A stretch of DNA of 64,000 bases from Oscillospiraceae bacterium. Lineage in GTDB: Bacteria > Bacillota > Clostridia > Oscillospirales > Ruminococcaceae. The notes beneath the pieces are model-generated. The model had not been told where the DNA came from and did no database searches. It worked only from the letters and a program-made list of their open reading frames with translations. How positions within the stretch are numbered: position 1 is the first letter of the stretch; every line of letters begins with the position of its first letter. The DNA lies in NCBI GenBank assembly GCA_017847885.1, contig JAGAUA010000044.1, forward strand, positions 186,001 to 250,000, written 5' to 3'. Shown piece after piece: positions 44,781 to 54,118 of the stretch. Position numbers and translations under genes: made by a program.

Positions 44781-46235
44781 ATGAATACAGAAAACGTGAG
44801 AACACGGTTTGCTCCCAGTCCTACGGGATATATGCACATCGGTAACCTTAGGACTGCGCTTTACACCTACATTATCGCAAGAAAATACGGCGGTAAATTT
44901 ATCCTCCGTATCGAAGATACCGACCAGGGGCGCTTCGTTGAGGGCGCTACCGAGGTGATTTACGACACCCTCCGCAAGTGCGGTCTTAACTGGGACGAGG
45001 GTCCCGATATCGGCGGTTCCGTGGGTCCCTATGTTCAGTCGGAGCGCATGGGCATTTTCAAGGAGTACGCCGAGCAGCTTGTCAAGTCGGGTCACGCTTA
45101 CTACTGCTTCTGCACAAAGGAGCGCATGGAGCAAGTCCACGAGGAGCAGCGTGCAAAGGGCATTACCCCCACATACGACCGCCACTGCCGCGACCTGCCT
45201 CAAGAGGAAATAGACAGGCTTCTTGCCGAGGGAGTTCCCTATGTTATCCGTCAGAAAGTTCCTCTTGACGGAACGACTACCTTCCACGACGAGCTTTACG
45301 GCGATATCACCGTTCCCAACGCAGACCTTGACGACCAGATCTTGCTCAAAGCGGACGGTATGCCCACATACAACTTTGCAAACGTTGTGGACGACCACCT
45401 TATGGGAATTACCCATGTTGTACGCGGCAACGAATATCTTGCTTCCGCGCCGAAATATAACCTGCTTTACGAGGCTTTCGGCTGGGAAGTTCCCACATAT
45501 ATCCACGTTGAGCATATCATGCGCGACGCGACCCACAAGCTTTCCAAGCGTGACGGCGACGCATACTTCGGAGACTTTGTTGAAAAGGGTTACTACATTC
45601 CTGCGATACTCAACTATATCGCGCTTCTCGGCTGGGCGCCCAAGGGCGAGCAGGAAATTTTCACCCTTGACGAGCTTGTGCAGGAATTCGACATCGGCGG
45701 ACTTTCCAAGTCTCCCGCAATTTTCGACCCCGTAAAGATGACCGCTATCAACGCGGAATGGCTCCGCAAGATATCACATGAGGAATTCAAGGAGCTTGCC
45801 CTGCCCTATATCAGACAGACCTGCAAGCGTGAGGATATCAACATCGACCTGCTTGTTAAGACCCTCCAGCCCCGTACCGAGCTGCTGACGGATATCCCCG
45901 AAAAGGTTGACTTTATTGACACTCTCCGTGAATACAGCAACGACCTTTATTTCAACAAGAAGATGAAGACCACTCCCGAGACAAGCCTTGAAGCACTTAA
46001 AGCGGCAAAGGCGGTGTTTGAGGGTATCGAAAGCTGGACGGAGGAAAATATCCACTCCGCGCTTTTTGCCGAGATTGAAAAGCTTGGCGTAAAGAACGGC
46101 TGGATGCTCCTTCCTATAAGAGCCGCTCTTTCGGGCAAGCAGTCCACTCCCGGCGGCGGTGTTGAGCTTGCCGCAATTCTCGGCAAGAACGAAACTATTG
46201 CACGTATCGAAAAGGGCATCGAGCAGCTTTCGTAA
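44781..46235 (+). CDS. gltX: Glutamate--tRNA ligase
   Basis: GltX charges tRNA-Glu and, in many Bacillota, also tRNA-Gln for later amidation. The 484-residue protein has the class I signatures FAPSPTGYMHIGNLRTAL (HIGH-type) and KLSKRDGDA (KMSKS-type, about residues 253-257), and the C-terminal anticodon-binding helices ending in GKNETIARIEKGIEQL. AAAGGATTG precedes the ATG at 44781; an in-frame ATG at 44748 would overlap ribF. No T-box leader is seen upstream. Confidence 0.97.
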   Translation: MNTENVRTRFAPSPTGYMHIGNLRTALYTYIIARKYGGKFILRIEDTDQGRFVEGATEVIYDTLRKCGLNWDEGPDIGGSVGPYVQSERMGIFKEYAEQLVKSGHAYYCFCTKERMEQVHEEQRAKGITPTYDRHCRDLPQEEIDRLLAEGVPYVIRQKVPLDGTTTFHDELYGDITVPNADLDDQILLKADGMPTYNFANVVDDHLMGITHVVRGNEYLASAPKYNLLYEAFGWEVPTYIHVEHIMRDATHKLSKRDGDAYFGDFVEKGYYIPAILNYIALLGWAPKGEQEIFTLDELVQEFDIGGLSKSPAIFDPVKMTAINAEWLRKISHEEFKELALPYIRQTCKREDINIDLLVKTLQPRTELLTDIPEKVDFIDTLREYSNDLYFNKKMKTTPETSLEALKAAKAVFEGIESWTEENIHSALFAEIEKLGVKNGWMLLPIRAALSGKQSTPGGGVELAAILGKNETIARIEKGIEQLS

Positions 46236-46347
46236 TGCAAGCACAGCAAGATTTTACTGCATTATCACAAAATCAACACATTATGCTGTTAAAATAGCAA
46301 AGAAGTATGCGCGCAAGCGTATGAAAAACTGAAAGGCGGTCACTACA

Positions 46348-47445
46348 ATGATTGAAGTGCAGAACCTTACCAAGCAGTATGGTGCGAAAACGGCTGTAAA
46401 CAATCTCTCCTTTACCGTAAACGATGGAGAGATATTGGGCTTTCTCGGACCAAACGGCGCAGGTAAATCCACTACCATGAATATGCTGACGGGATACATT
46501 TCCTCTACCTCGGGAAAGGCTCTCATCAACGGTATCGACATTCTTGACGACCCTATCGGGGCAAAGAAGAATATCGGCTATCTCCCCGAAATTCCTCCCC
46601 TTTACCTTGATATGACCGTTAAGGATTACCTTAATTTTATTTACGACCTGAAAAAGTGCAAGCTCCCACGCAAGGCTCATCTGGAGGACGTTTGCGGTCT
46701 TGTTATGATAAAGGACGTATACAACAGGATTATCCGCAACCTCTCAAAGGGCTACAAGCAGAGAGTAGGTCTTGCGCAGGCTCTTATCGGCAATCCTCCT
46801 ATTCTCATTCTGGACGAGCCTACTGTCGGTCTTGACCCCAAGCAGATAATCGAGATAAGAACGCTTATCAAAAAGTTGGGCAAAAAGCACACGGTAATTC
46901 TGTCCTCGCACATTCTTTCCGAGATACAAGCTGTATGCGACAGGGTTATCATCATCAACCACGGACAGATCGCAGCTGACGATACGACAGAAAACCTCAC
47001 AAAGAATATTTCCACCGACCACAAGCTTATCGCGCGCATCGACGGCTCACGGGAAGAGGTGCTGAAAACCCTCAAGAACATTCCCGGCGTGGTTTCCGTT
47101 GTTGCGGATATGGAGCGTGAAAAGGGTATTTACGATTACGAGATAGAGACCCGTGAGGACGTTGATATCCGCCGCGAGCTGTTCAAGCGTATCGTTGCAA
47201 GAAACTGGGTAATTCTCGGTCTCAAGACCTCGGAAATGACCCTGGAGGATATATTCCTCAAGATAACCATGGGCGACAACGTTGTTATAAATACCAAGAA
47301 AAAAGACGCCGAAGCAAAGGCTGCCGAGGCTGACGAAAAAGCTGAACAGTACGACGAAAAGGCAAAGGCTACCGATGCCAAAGCTGAGGAGTACGACAAG
47401 CTTGCGGAAGCTGCCGAAACACACGAAAAGGAGGATGAGGAATAA
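46348..47445 (+). CDS. ABC transporter ATP-binding protein (GldA-like)
   Basis: The 365-residue protein drives an export-type ABC complex with the next genes. Walker A is LGPNGAGKST (33-42), the signature is LSKGYKQRVGLAQAL, and Walker B is ILILDEPTVGLDP. Beyond the normal domain (about 310 residues) it carries a charged, alanine-rich tail of 50 residues (KKKDAEAKAAEADEKAEQYD), probably a coiled coil. AAAGGCGG precedes the ATG. Its stop overlaps the permease start as TAATG. The four-gene set resembles the Gld/gliding-type or Nos-type systems without known cargo in Clostridia. Confidence 0.9.
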   Translation: MIEVQNLTKQYGAKTAVNNLSFTVNDGEILGFLGPNGAGKSTTMNMLTGYISSTSGKALINGIDILDDPIGAKKNIGYLPEIPPLYLDMTVKDYLNFIYDLKKCKLPRKAHLEDVCGLVMIKDVYNRIIRNLSKGYKQRVGLAQALIGNPPILILDEPTVGLDPKQIIEIRTLIKKLGKKHTVILSSHILSEIQAVCDRVIIINHGQIAADDTTENLTKNISTDHKLIARIDGSREEVLKTLKNIPGVVSVVADMEREKGIYDYEIETREDVDIRRELFKRIVARNWVILGLKTSEMTLEDIFLKITMGDNVVINTKKKDAEAKAAEADEKAEQYDEKAKATDAKAEEYDKLAEAAETHEKEDEE

Positions 47446-48152
47446 TGGGCGCAATTTTCAGACGCGAGCTGAAAGCTTATTTCACCTCGCCTATCGCATA
47501 TATTTTCATTGCGGTTTTCTACATTTACACTTCGACCTACTTTGTCAACTATAACCTTTATTACGGCAACACCGAAATGTCCTACGTTTTCACAAGCGCG
47601 TTCGTTATCATGATGATAATGCTTCCCCTGCTCACGATGAGACTTTTTACCGAGGAAAAACGCCTTCGCACCGACCAGTGCCTGCTTACCGCGCCCGTTA
47701 ATCTGTTCTCTATCGTTATGGGCAAGTTCCTTGCGGCGACCTGCATTTTCGTCTGCGCAATTGCTATTTACGGGGTTTATATCATAACCCTTGTTGCGCT
47801 TGCAGGCTCTGTCGCGTGGGCAACCGTTTTCGGCAACCTTATCGCTCTGCTTCTTCTCGGAGCAAGCTTTATCGCTATCGGCACCTTCGTTTCCGCAACA
47901 ACGGAAAATCAGGTGGTTGCCGCTATCGTAAGCTTTATCATCAACATTGCATTTTACATGATCGATATGCTTGCAGGCACGGTCAAGCTGGACTGGCTCA
48001 AAGACGTTATGTCCTCTCTGGGATTTTATACGAGATACTACGAATTTTCAACGGGTATCTTCAACACAGCAAGCCTTTTCTTCTTTGTCAGCATAATTTT
48101 CATTTTCAACTTTCTGACTGTACGCGTGCTTGAAAAGCGCCGCTGGGCTTGA
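47445..48152 (+). CDS. ABC-2-type permease of the Gld-like system
   Basis: The 235-residue membrane protein has about six hydrophobic segments and the GldF-like pattern IFRRELKAYFTSPIAYIFIAVF at the start and MRLFTEEKRLRTDQCLLTAPV in the middle. It starts at the TAATG overlap with the ATPase gene and is followed 18 bases later by the GldG-like gene. Substrate is unknown. Confidence 0.88.
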   Translation: MGAIFRRELKAYFTSPIAYIFIAVFYIYTSTYFVNYNLYYGNTEMSYVFTSAFVIMMIMLPLLTMRLFTEEKRLRTDQCLLTAPVNLFSIVMGKFLAATCIFVCAIAIYGVYIITLVALAGSVAWATVFGNLIALLLLGASFIAIGTFVSATTENQVVAAIVSFIINIAFYMIDMLAGTVKLDWLKDVMSSLGFYTRYYEFSTGIFNTASLFFFVSIIFIFNFLTVRVLEKRRWA

Positions 48153-48170
48153 TCTAAGGAGGTAAAGAAA

Positions 48171-49661
48171 ATGAAGATGAATACCAAAAAACTTAAATAC
48201 GGCACCGCCGCAACGGTCATAACGGTCATCGTTATCGCCGCTGTCGTTCTGCTGAACGTTATCTATGCGACCCTTGAGGACAGATACTCGCTGTCCTTCG
48301 ACCTTACCCCCGACGGCTCCTTTGAGATAAGCGACCAGACAAAGGATTACCTCGCTTCCATTAACGAAAGCGTGGAGATATGCACCACAGTCGATGAACA
48401 CCTTTTCCGCACCACGGACAACATCTACTACCGTCAGGCTTATGAGGTGCTGAAAAAGTACGCTCTCAACTGCGACTCTATTTCCCTCAACTTCGTTGAT
48501 ATGACCGTAAACCCTACCTACGTTGAAAAGTACAAGCAGTATTACAGCGGAAGCATCAACGATTACAGCATTATCATTTACAATCAGACCTCCAACAGGA
48601 TAAAGGTAATTTCGGTCAACGACCTTTTCAACACCGAGATAAACTACTACACCTTTACTCAGAGCATCGTTTCCTCAAAGGCGGAGCAGACTCTCACCTC
48701 GGCGCTTATGTACGTTACCGACCCCAATCCGAGAACGGCAGTCATTCTTAACGCCGCTTCTCCCAGCACCAACAGCAGTAACATCACCGATATCCTTTCG
48801 GGCAACGGCTTTGACATCGTTACCGTTGATCCCAACACCGAGGAGATACCCATGGACGCCGACCTTATGGTAGTAAACGCGCCCCTTAACGACTTCTCCG
48901 AGGAGCTTATCGACAAGCTTTACACCTTCATGGAAAACGACGGAAACTACGGCAAAAACATGATATATCTTGCCAACGTCACACAGAACGCAACGCCCAA
49001 CATTGACGCGTTCCTTGCAGAATGGGGCATCTCCGTAGGCGGCGGCGTTGTAGGCGAGACCGATACCCAGAATCTTGCTTCGGGTACAAGCGCATATGCT
49101 CTGCGCGCATACATTTCCGAGAACGACTACACATCGGGCATTCCTTCGGAAACTATGGAAAGTCCCGTTGCGGTGGTAAATGCGCGTCCTCTGGATATTC
49201 TCTTTGAACATTCGGGCAATATCAGCACGGTTTCCCTTTTAAGCACAGCGGATACCGCATTTGTTATGACCGACGAGATGATGGCGGAGATGCAGGAAAG
49301 CGGCAAGCTTCCCGACTTTGATACACGCTCCGTTCCCGTTATGGCGCTTTCCAATAAGTACACCTTCATTGATAATCAGCAGGTGCTTTCAAACCTGCTT
49401 GTACTGGGCACAGACGAGCTTCTCAATTCCACTCTCACAAGCCAGACATACTACAACAACGGCGATTATTTCGTATCCATCGTCAACAAGATGTCGGGCA
49501 AGGAAAACGGCATTTCAATAGTTGCCAAGGACCTCAGCGGCGGTACCTATGAGACCGACGCGGCACAGGTGAACATTCTCAGAATTGTGTTCATGTTCGT
49601 TATTCCCGCAATTGTGGCAGCTATCGGCATTGCGGTATGGCTCAAAAGGAGACACAAATAA
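48171..49661 (+). CDS. GldG-family protein of the ABC system
   Basis: The 496-residue protein has an N-terminal membrane anchor (about 12-32), a large extracytoplasmic region with a GldG/IFT52-like domain (RYSLSFDLTPDGSFEISDQTK at its start), and a C-terminal membrane segment (about 470-490) before a basic end KRRHK. AAGGAGG precedes the ATG. Its stop codon overlaps the next ATG as TAATG. It should sit on the outer face of the membrane as part of the transporter. Confidence 0.88.
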   Translation: MKMNTKKLKYGTAATVITVIVIAAVVLLNVIYATLEDRYSLSFDLTPDGSFEISDQTKDYLASINESVEICTTVDEHLFRTTDNIYYRQAYEVLKKYALNCDSISLNFVDMTVNPTYVEKYKQYYSGSINDYSIIIYNQTSNRIKVISVNDLFNTEINYYTFTQSIVSSKAEQTLTSALMYVTDPNPRTAVILNAASPSTNSSNITDILSGNGFDIVTVDPNTEEIPMDADLMVVNAPLNDFSEELIDKLYTFMENDGNYGKNMIYLANVTQNATPNIDAFLAEWGISVGGGVVGETDTQNLASGTSAYALRAYISENDYTSGIPSETMESPVAVVNARPLDILFEHSGNISTVSLLSTADTAFVMTDEMMAEMQESGKLPDFDTRSVPVMALSNKYTFIDNQQVLSNLLVLGTDELLNSTLTSQTYYNNGDYFVSIVNKMSGKENGISIVAKDLSGGTYETDAAQVNILRIVFMFVIPAIVAAIGIAVWLKRRHK

Positions 49662-51124
49662 TGAAGAAAAATATCAAGTTTATTGTAATTTTCTGCGTGA
49701 TAGTTGTTCTCCTTGCAGGCGGACTTATCGCACTCAAGCTTACGGCTCCCGAAGAAGCGGAGGAGGAAAAAACAGAGGCTGAGGTCACCACCCAGCTTCT
49801 GTATGACAAGAACCCCCGTGACATCGAAAAGCTTACGATAGAAAACGAAAAGGGCGTATACGACATCGACCGTAAAGGCGAGGGTGACGACGCACGCTGG
49901 TTTATTGCCGATATTGCCAACCTCCCACTCAGCGAGCAGACCCTTTCTTCGATAATCGAAAATGCTGCATCTCTTACCGCGCAGCAAACCGTTGTTGAGT
50001 CGGCAGAGGACCTTTCCATCTACGGTCTTGACAAGCCCTCCGCAAAGGTAACGGCAGCCTTTTCCGATTCGGCAGGAACGGTAAAGACAATCCTCGTTGG
50101 CAACAAAACGCCAAAGGGTACGACCCGATATGTTATGGTCGATGGCGACCCCAAGGTGTATACCGCGTATAACACTGCAATGGAATACTTCCTCAACGGC
50201 AAGTACGAAATAATCAACCGCACTGTTTATACCGCAAAAGCTGCACAGAGCGCGGACGATACCACAAACTATACACGTGTAAACAAAATGACCATCAGCC
50301 GTGCGGATATCGACTACGACATCGTTATCGAGTACGATACCCGTCTTGACGACCCGAATGCAATGGTCGCTAACTCATCCAGCTACGTTATCACCGAGCC
50401 TGTTTTCCGCGAGCTTAATCCCGAAAAATGCTCTGCCGTTACGGAAGGTATTTTCGGACTTACCGCAAGCGATCTGGGTGTTCTCAATCCCAATGAGGAG
50501 GATATGGAGAACTACGGTATCAACTCCCCTGCCGCGGAAATTACCTTTGAAATAGGCGGAGGCGATGTGGTAAACATCAAGATAGGCAAGGAATTTATCG
50601 ACGAGGACGGCAAAAAGGCAGGCAGATTTGTATACGTTGACGGCATAAGCATCATCTATATTTTTACAGAGGATTCTCTGCCGTGGCTGGACGTTATGCC
50701 CCTTGACATAGTTACAACAATGTTTACGGGCAACTACGTTTACGCCCTTTCTTCCGTTGATATAACAGGCGCGGCTGACCTGCATCTGACCATTAAGGGC
50801 AACTCCGCAGACGATTTTGAGGTGTTCCTGAACGGCGAAAAAACCGATGACAGCGCTTTCAAGGATCTTTATCAGTTTATCCTCCGCGCACCCAGCGATG
50901 AGCTTTACTTTGAGGAAACGACCGCAGAGCCAACTGTTTCCGTTGATATCAAAACTCAGGACGGTGGCAGAGACCTTATCGAGTTTATTCCCGGCGAGGG
51001 CAGAAAGTCGATAATCCGCCTGAACGGTCAATCGGTTTACACCTGTGCGACATCGTATGTTGACAGGCTTGTCAAGAACATCGAACTTTATATGAACGGC
51101 GAAGAAATTATCACAAGCTGGTAA
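49661..51124 (+). CDS. DUF4340-domain membrane-anchored protein
   Basis: The 487-residue protein has one N-terminal membrane segment (IKFIVIFCVIVVLLAGGLIAL) and a large extracytoplasmic region with DUF4340-type repeats (IENEKGVYDIDRKG, then IYGLDKPSAKVTAAF, then ENYGINSPAAEITFEIG). It is the usual last member of GldA-F-G operons in Clostridia. The start at 49661 is translationally coupled to the gene before it, with AAAGGAG upstream. Function is unknown. The 176 bases after it hold only the promoter of the next gene. Confidence 0.88.
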   Translation: MKKNIKFIVIFCVIVVLLAGGLIALKLTAPEEAEEEKTEAEVTTQLLYDKNPRDIEKLTIENEKGVYDIDRKGEGDDARWFIADIANLPLSEQTLSSIIENAASLTAQQTVVESAEDLSIYGLDKPSAKVTAAFSDSAGTVKTILVGNKTPKGTTRYVMVDGDPKVYTAYNTAMEYFLNGKYEIINRTVYTAKAAQSADDTTNYTRVNKMTISRADIDYDIVIEYDTRLDDPNAMVANSSSYVITEPVFRELNPEKCSAVTEGIFGLTASDLGVLNPNEEDMENYGINSPAAEITFEIGGGDVVNIKIGKEFIDEDGKKAGRFVYVDGISIIYIFTEDSLPWLDVMPLDIVTTMFTGNYVYALSSVDITGAADLHLTIKGNSADDFEVFLNGEKTDDSAFKDLYQFILRAPSDELYFEETTAEPTVSVDIKTQDGGRDLIEFIPGEGRKSIIRLNGQSVYTCATSYVDRLVKNIELYMNGEEIITSW

Positions 51125-51228
51125 ACGATACGACATTTTTTTCGGCACGGCTTTGATATAATATTAATTGTTCGCCCCACGGCAAATCAATTCACTAAAT
51201 TTCTTTTCGTTATTTTTAACATTTGCAC

Positions 51229-51257
51229 TTGATTTTGTGAACGAATTGTGCTATAAT
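51229..51257 (+). promoter_or_regulatory. Promoter of the 103-residue conserved gene
   Basis: TTGATT (51229-51234) and TATAAT (51252-51257) are 17 bases apart. Confidence 0.7.
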
Positions 51258-51300
51258 GGAAATAACAGAAAGACCGAGACGCAGCAAAGGAGGATATGCA

Positions 51301-51612
51301 ATGGCTGAAACAACAGTACAGACAAATACGGCAAAGGAAAAGGAGAACAAGTTTCTCCGCTATAAGGGCTACCCTCTTGTAAGAAAAAAGGACGAGATAT
51401 ACTACGGAAATATGTCCGACCAATACGTTATCTGGATGCAGATAACCGAGAAAACCAAGGTCGGGGATATGGACGTTGCAAGCAAGGTCAAAATTTATAA
51501 AATGGCAACCGATGAAAAGCTCAACCCAATTGAGGCTATCGTTAAGCAGAGCGAAAAAAACAGTCTCTACGAGGCGCTGGATATAGCATACGCGTGGCTT
51601 TCAAGGAAATAG
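51301..51612 (+). CDS. Conserved 103-residue protein of unknown function
   Basis: The protein has a short polar N-terminus, then RYKGYPLVRKKDEIYYGNMS, MQITEKTKVGDMDVASKVKIY and the C-terminal EKNSLYEALDIAYAWLSRK. It is soluble and charged. Similar small proteins are common in Clostridia without known role. AAAGGAGG precedes the ATG at 51301; an ATG at 51256 overlaps the -10 element and is rejected. It is monocistronic, between its own promoter and a terminator. Confidence 0.8.
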   Translation: MAETTVQTNTAKEKENKFLRYKGYPLVRKKDEIYYGNMSDQYVIWMQITEKTKVGDMDVASKVKIYKMATDEKLNPIEAIVKQSEKNSLYEALDIAYAWLSRK

Positions 51613-51632
51613 TCCTTACACTAAACCAAAAT

Positions 51633-51668
51633 ACAGAGTGGGAAAAATCTCCTGCTCTGTGTTTTTTT
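51633..51668 (+). terminator. Terminator of the 103-residue conserved gene
   Basis: ACAGAG/CTCTGT and GGGA/TCTCC form an interrupted stem followed by seven T. Confidence 0.75.
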
Positions 51669-51708
51669 GCGTTGGAACATTATTCATAATTGGGCTATTT
51701 TTATCAAA

Positions 51709-51737
51709 TTGACTTGCTTAATAGAGTGTGGTATAAT
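51709..51737 (+). promoter_or_regulatory. Promoter of the AAA+/ABC operon
   Basis: TTGACT (51709-51714) and TATAAT (51732-51737) are 17 bases apart. The leader of about 180 bases contains the palindrome cluster at 51770-51863. Confidence 0.7.
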
Positions 51738-51769
51738 TGTTTTCGTAAATAGTTGTTTACCTGCAAATC

Positions 51770-51863
51770 GTAGGGGCGGATATTATCCGCCCGACACATC
51801 AACAAATAAACGGGCGGCTGATAGCCGCCCCTACAACATAGGGACGGGATACCCGTCCCCTAC
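51770..51863. repeat. Cluster of three dispersed GC-rich palindromes
   Basis: Copies lie at 51770-51793, 51811-51836 and 51840-51863 in mixed orientation, inside the leader of the following operon. They are of the same family as at 9373. Confidence 0.85.
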
Positions 51864-51921
51864 AAAATGTTGCGTTAAATTCCAATTACCCATTGCAAAA
51901 ACTTAGAAAAGAGCTGATCTT

Positions 51922-53079
51922 ATGCTTAACGAATATGCGGAAAAATTGCAGTCCTTGGCTGTATTCCGCGGAATTCTTCGCGAAAAAACCGTTGAAAAGC
52001 TGCTTGCTTTTCTCAAATCCCCGACCCATGACAGCTACGGCGATTTCGTGGGAAGCCTTTACTCCCACGGCGGCTCCCTGACGGATTTCATCATCGAGAC
52101 CGTTACCGAGGATGAAAACCCTTACATGAAGCGCATTGCGGAATTTAAGGAAGTCCCCCCCTGCATCGATGAGTCTGCGCGTAACGAGCTTGCCTTTCTG
52201 GAAAAGCTTTCGCGGCTTACCCCCGAGGAGGCGTGGTCTGCCGTTGACAGCTGCGAGCCATTTTCACGCTGGGATACATACGAAGCGGACCTGCTGAAAA
52301 TTTACCGCGAGCGCATTGCCGCGCTCCACACAAAGGGCTTTGGAATTTTTGCCAAGTACCACGTTTTCAGCTTCAAGGACGGCAGGCTTGTGCCCGTGAA
52401 AAATCCTGATACCCAAAGGCTTTCGCAGCTTTCGGGGTACGAGCTTGAACGGGGCAAGGTCATTGCAAACACCCTTGCGCTCCTTAACGACAAGCCTGCG
52501 CCCAACGTGCTGCTTTACGGCGACGCAGGAACGGGAAAATCCTCCACGGTCAAGGCTATTGCAAACGAGTACCGCGACATGGGTCTGCGGCTTATCGAGC
52601 TTACAAAGGTACAGCTTGGGGAGCTGCCTGCAGTTATAGAAAAAATTGCGGGAAATCCGCTGAAATTCATAATTTTTATTGACGATATCTCATTCTCCGC
52701 GGACGACGACAACTTCAGCGCCCTTAAAGCCGTGCTGGAGGGAAGCGCTTCCGCCAAAACGGACAACATGACGATTTACTGCACAAGCAACCGCCGTCAC
52801 CTTGTCAAGGAGCGCTTTTCAGACCGCGACGGCGACGATATCCATGCTGCGGATACCCGTGAAGAGCTTGTTTCCCTTTCGGAGCGTTTCGGCTTAAAGG
52901 TTGCGTTCCTTAAACCGAATAAGGATACGTATCTGCAAATCGTGGAAAAGCTTGCGGCGGAGTACGGCATTGAATGTACCCCCGACCTGCTGACCCGTGC
53001 AGAGGCTTATGCCCTTAGAAGAAGCGGACGGTCGGGACGTGCCGCAAAGCATTTTATCGAGCTTGAAGCTTCGAAATAG
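51922..53079 (+). CDS. DUF815-family AAA+ ATPase
   Basis: The 385-residue cytoplasmic protein has a Walker A motif, LLYGDAGTGKSS, near residue 195 and Walker B in FIIFIDDISF. An arginine-finger-like stretch TSNRRHLVKERF follows. This fits the DUF815 group of AAA+ proteins, related to DnaC/CDC48-like loaders, whose role is unknown. The binding site before the ATG is weak (AAAGAG). The ABC lipoprotein gene begins 16 bases after the stop, so the two are likely one transcript. Confidence 0.85.
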   Translation: MLNEYAEKLQSLAVFRGILREKTVEKLLAFLKSPTHDSYGDFVGSLYSHGGSLTDFIIETVTEDENPYMKRIAEFKEVPPCIDESARNELAFLEKLSRLTPEEAWSAVDSCEPFSRWDTYEADLLKIYRERIAALHTKGFGIFAKYHVFSFKDGRLVPVKNPDTQRLSQLSGYELERGKVIANTLALLNDKPAPNVLLYGDAGTGKSSTVKAIANEYRDMGLRLIELTKVQLGELPAVIEKIAGNPLKFIIFIDDISFSADDDNFSALKAVLEGSASAKTDNMTIYCTSNRRHLVKERFSDRDGDDIHAADTREELVSLSERFGLKVAFLKPNKDTYLQIVEKLAAEYGIECTPDLLTRAEAYALRRSGRSGRAAKHFIELEASK

Positions 53080-53095
53080 AAAGGATTATCTAACT

Positions 53096-54118
53096 ATGAA
53101 AAAAGCAGGAATTTACTCATTGATACTTGCCTGCGCAATAGCTGCCATGACAGGCTGCGGTGCGAATGAAATGCAGGAGCAGACCGCTTTCGAAGCATAC
53201 AGCGAAATAACGGAGCAGATGTCGGCAGAAAAAACGGTGTTCAACATTGCCTCGCTTAAAGGTCCCACAACCATGGGAATGGTCAAGCTTATGAAGGACA
53301 GCGAATCGGGACTTACCGCAAACCGCTATGTGGTCACGATACACGGTACGGCTGACGAGATAGTTCCTGCCATTGTTTCGGGCAAGGCTGACGCGGCAAA
53401 CGTTCCCGCAAATCTTTCCTCCGTTCTTTACACCAAAACAAAGGGAGCAATTTCAGCCGCGGCGGTGAACACCCTTGGCGTGCTTTACATGGTGGAAACG
53501 GGCGACAGCATTTCTTCCGTTGAAGATTTGCGCGGAAGAACGATTTACTCCACGGGAAAGGGCACGACCCCCGAATACGTGCTTAACTATATCCTTGCAC
53601 AAAACGGCATCGACCCCCAAAAGGACGTCACCGTGGAGTACAAATCCGAGGCGACGGAGGTGGCAGCAATGCTTGCGGAAACCGAAAACGCAGTCGCGCT
53701 TCTGCCCCAGCCCTTTGTAACGGTCGCTTCCTCAAAAAATGACAAGCTGCGCATATGCCTTGACATGACCGAGGAGTGGAACAAGGTGTCGGAAAGCAAG
53801 CTTGTTACGGGCGTTGTCATCGCGCAAAACAGCTTTATTGAGAACAATAAAGACGCATTCGGCGTGTTTCTGGACGAGTATGCCGCTTCAACCGAATACG
53901 TGAATTCCAATGTTTCCGAGGCGGCGGCATGGATAGGCGAGTACGACATCGTAGCCGCAGGTGCAGCCGAAAAGGCGCTGCCCTACTGCAACATAACCTT
54001 TATCCGCGGAAATGAAATGCGTACCGCGATAGGAGGATATCTTGAGGTGCTTTTCGGACAAAACCCGTCCTCGGTCGGAGGTGCGCTGCCCGATGAAAAA
54101 TTCTACTTTGCAGGCTGA
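53096..54118 (+). CDS. ABC transporter substrate-binding lipoprotein (SsuA/NMT1-like)
   Basis: The 340-residue protein has a lipoprotein signal (KKAGIYSLILACAIAAMTGC, lipidated Cys about 20) and a periplasmic-binding fold of the sulfonate/nitrate/thiamine-precursor class: FNIASLKGPTTMGMVKLM, then VPANLSSVLYTKTKG, then DLRGRTIYSTGKGTTPEYVLNYIL. It delivers a small solute to the permease encoded next, whose start overlaps by 26 bases. GAAAGGA precedes the ATG at 53096. The ligand is not visible. Confidence 0.9.
   Translation: MKKAGIYSLILACAIAAMTGCGANEMQEQTAFEAYSEITEQMSAEKTVFNIASLKGPTTMGMVKLMKDSESGLTANRYVVTIHGTADEIVPAIVSGKADAANVPANLSSVLYTKTKGAISAAAVNTLGVLYMVETGDSISSVEDLRGRTIYSTGKGTTPEYVLNYILAQNGIDPQKDVTVEYKSEATEVAAMLAETENAVALLPQPFVTVASSKNDKLRICLDMTEEWNKVSESKLVTGVVIAQNSFIENNKDAFGVFLDEYAASTEYVNSNVSEAAAWIGEYDIVAAGAAEKALPYCNITFIRGNEMRTAIGGYLEVLFGQNPSSVGGALPDEKFYFAG

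Noticed and set aside
44600..44781. T-box leader before gltX
   Set aside because: gltX starts 13 bases after ribF and there is no room or sequence for a T-box.
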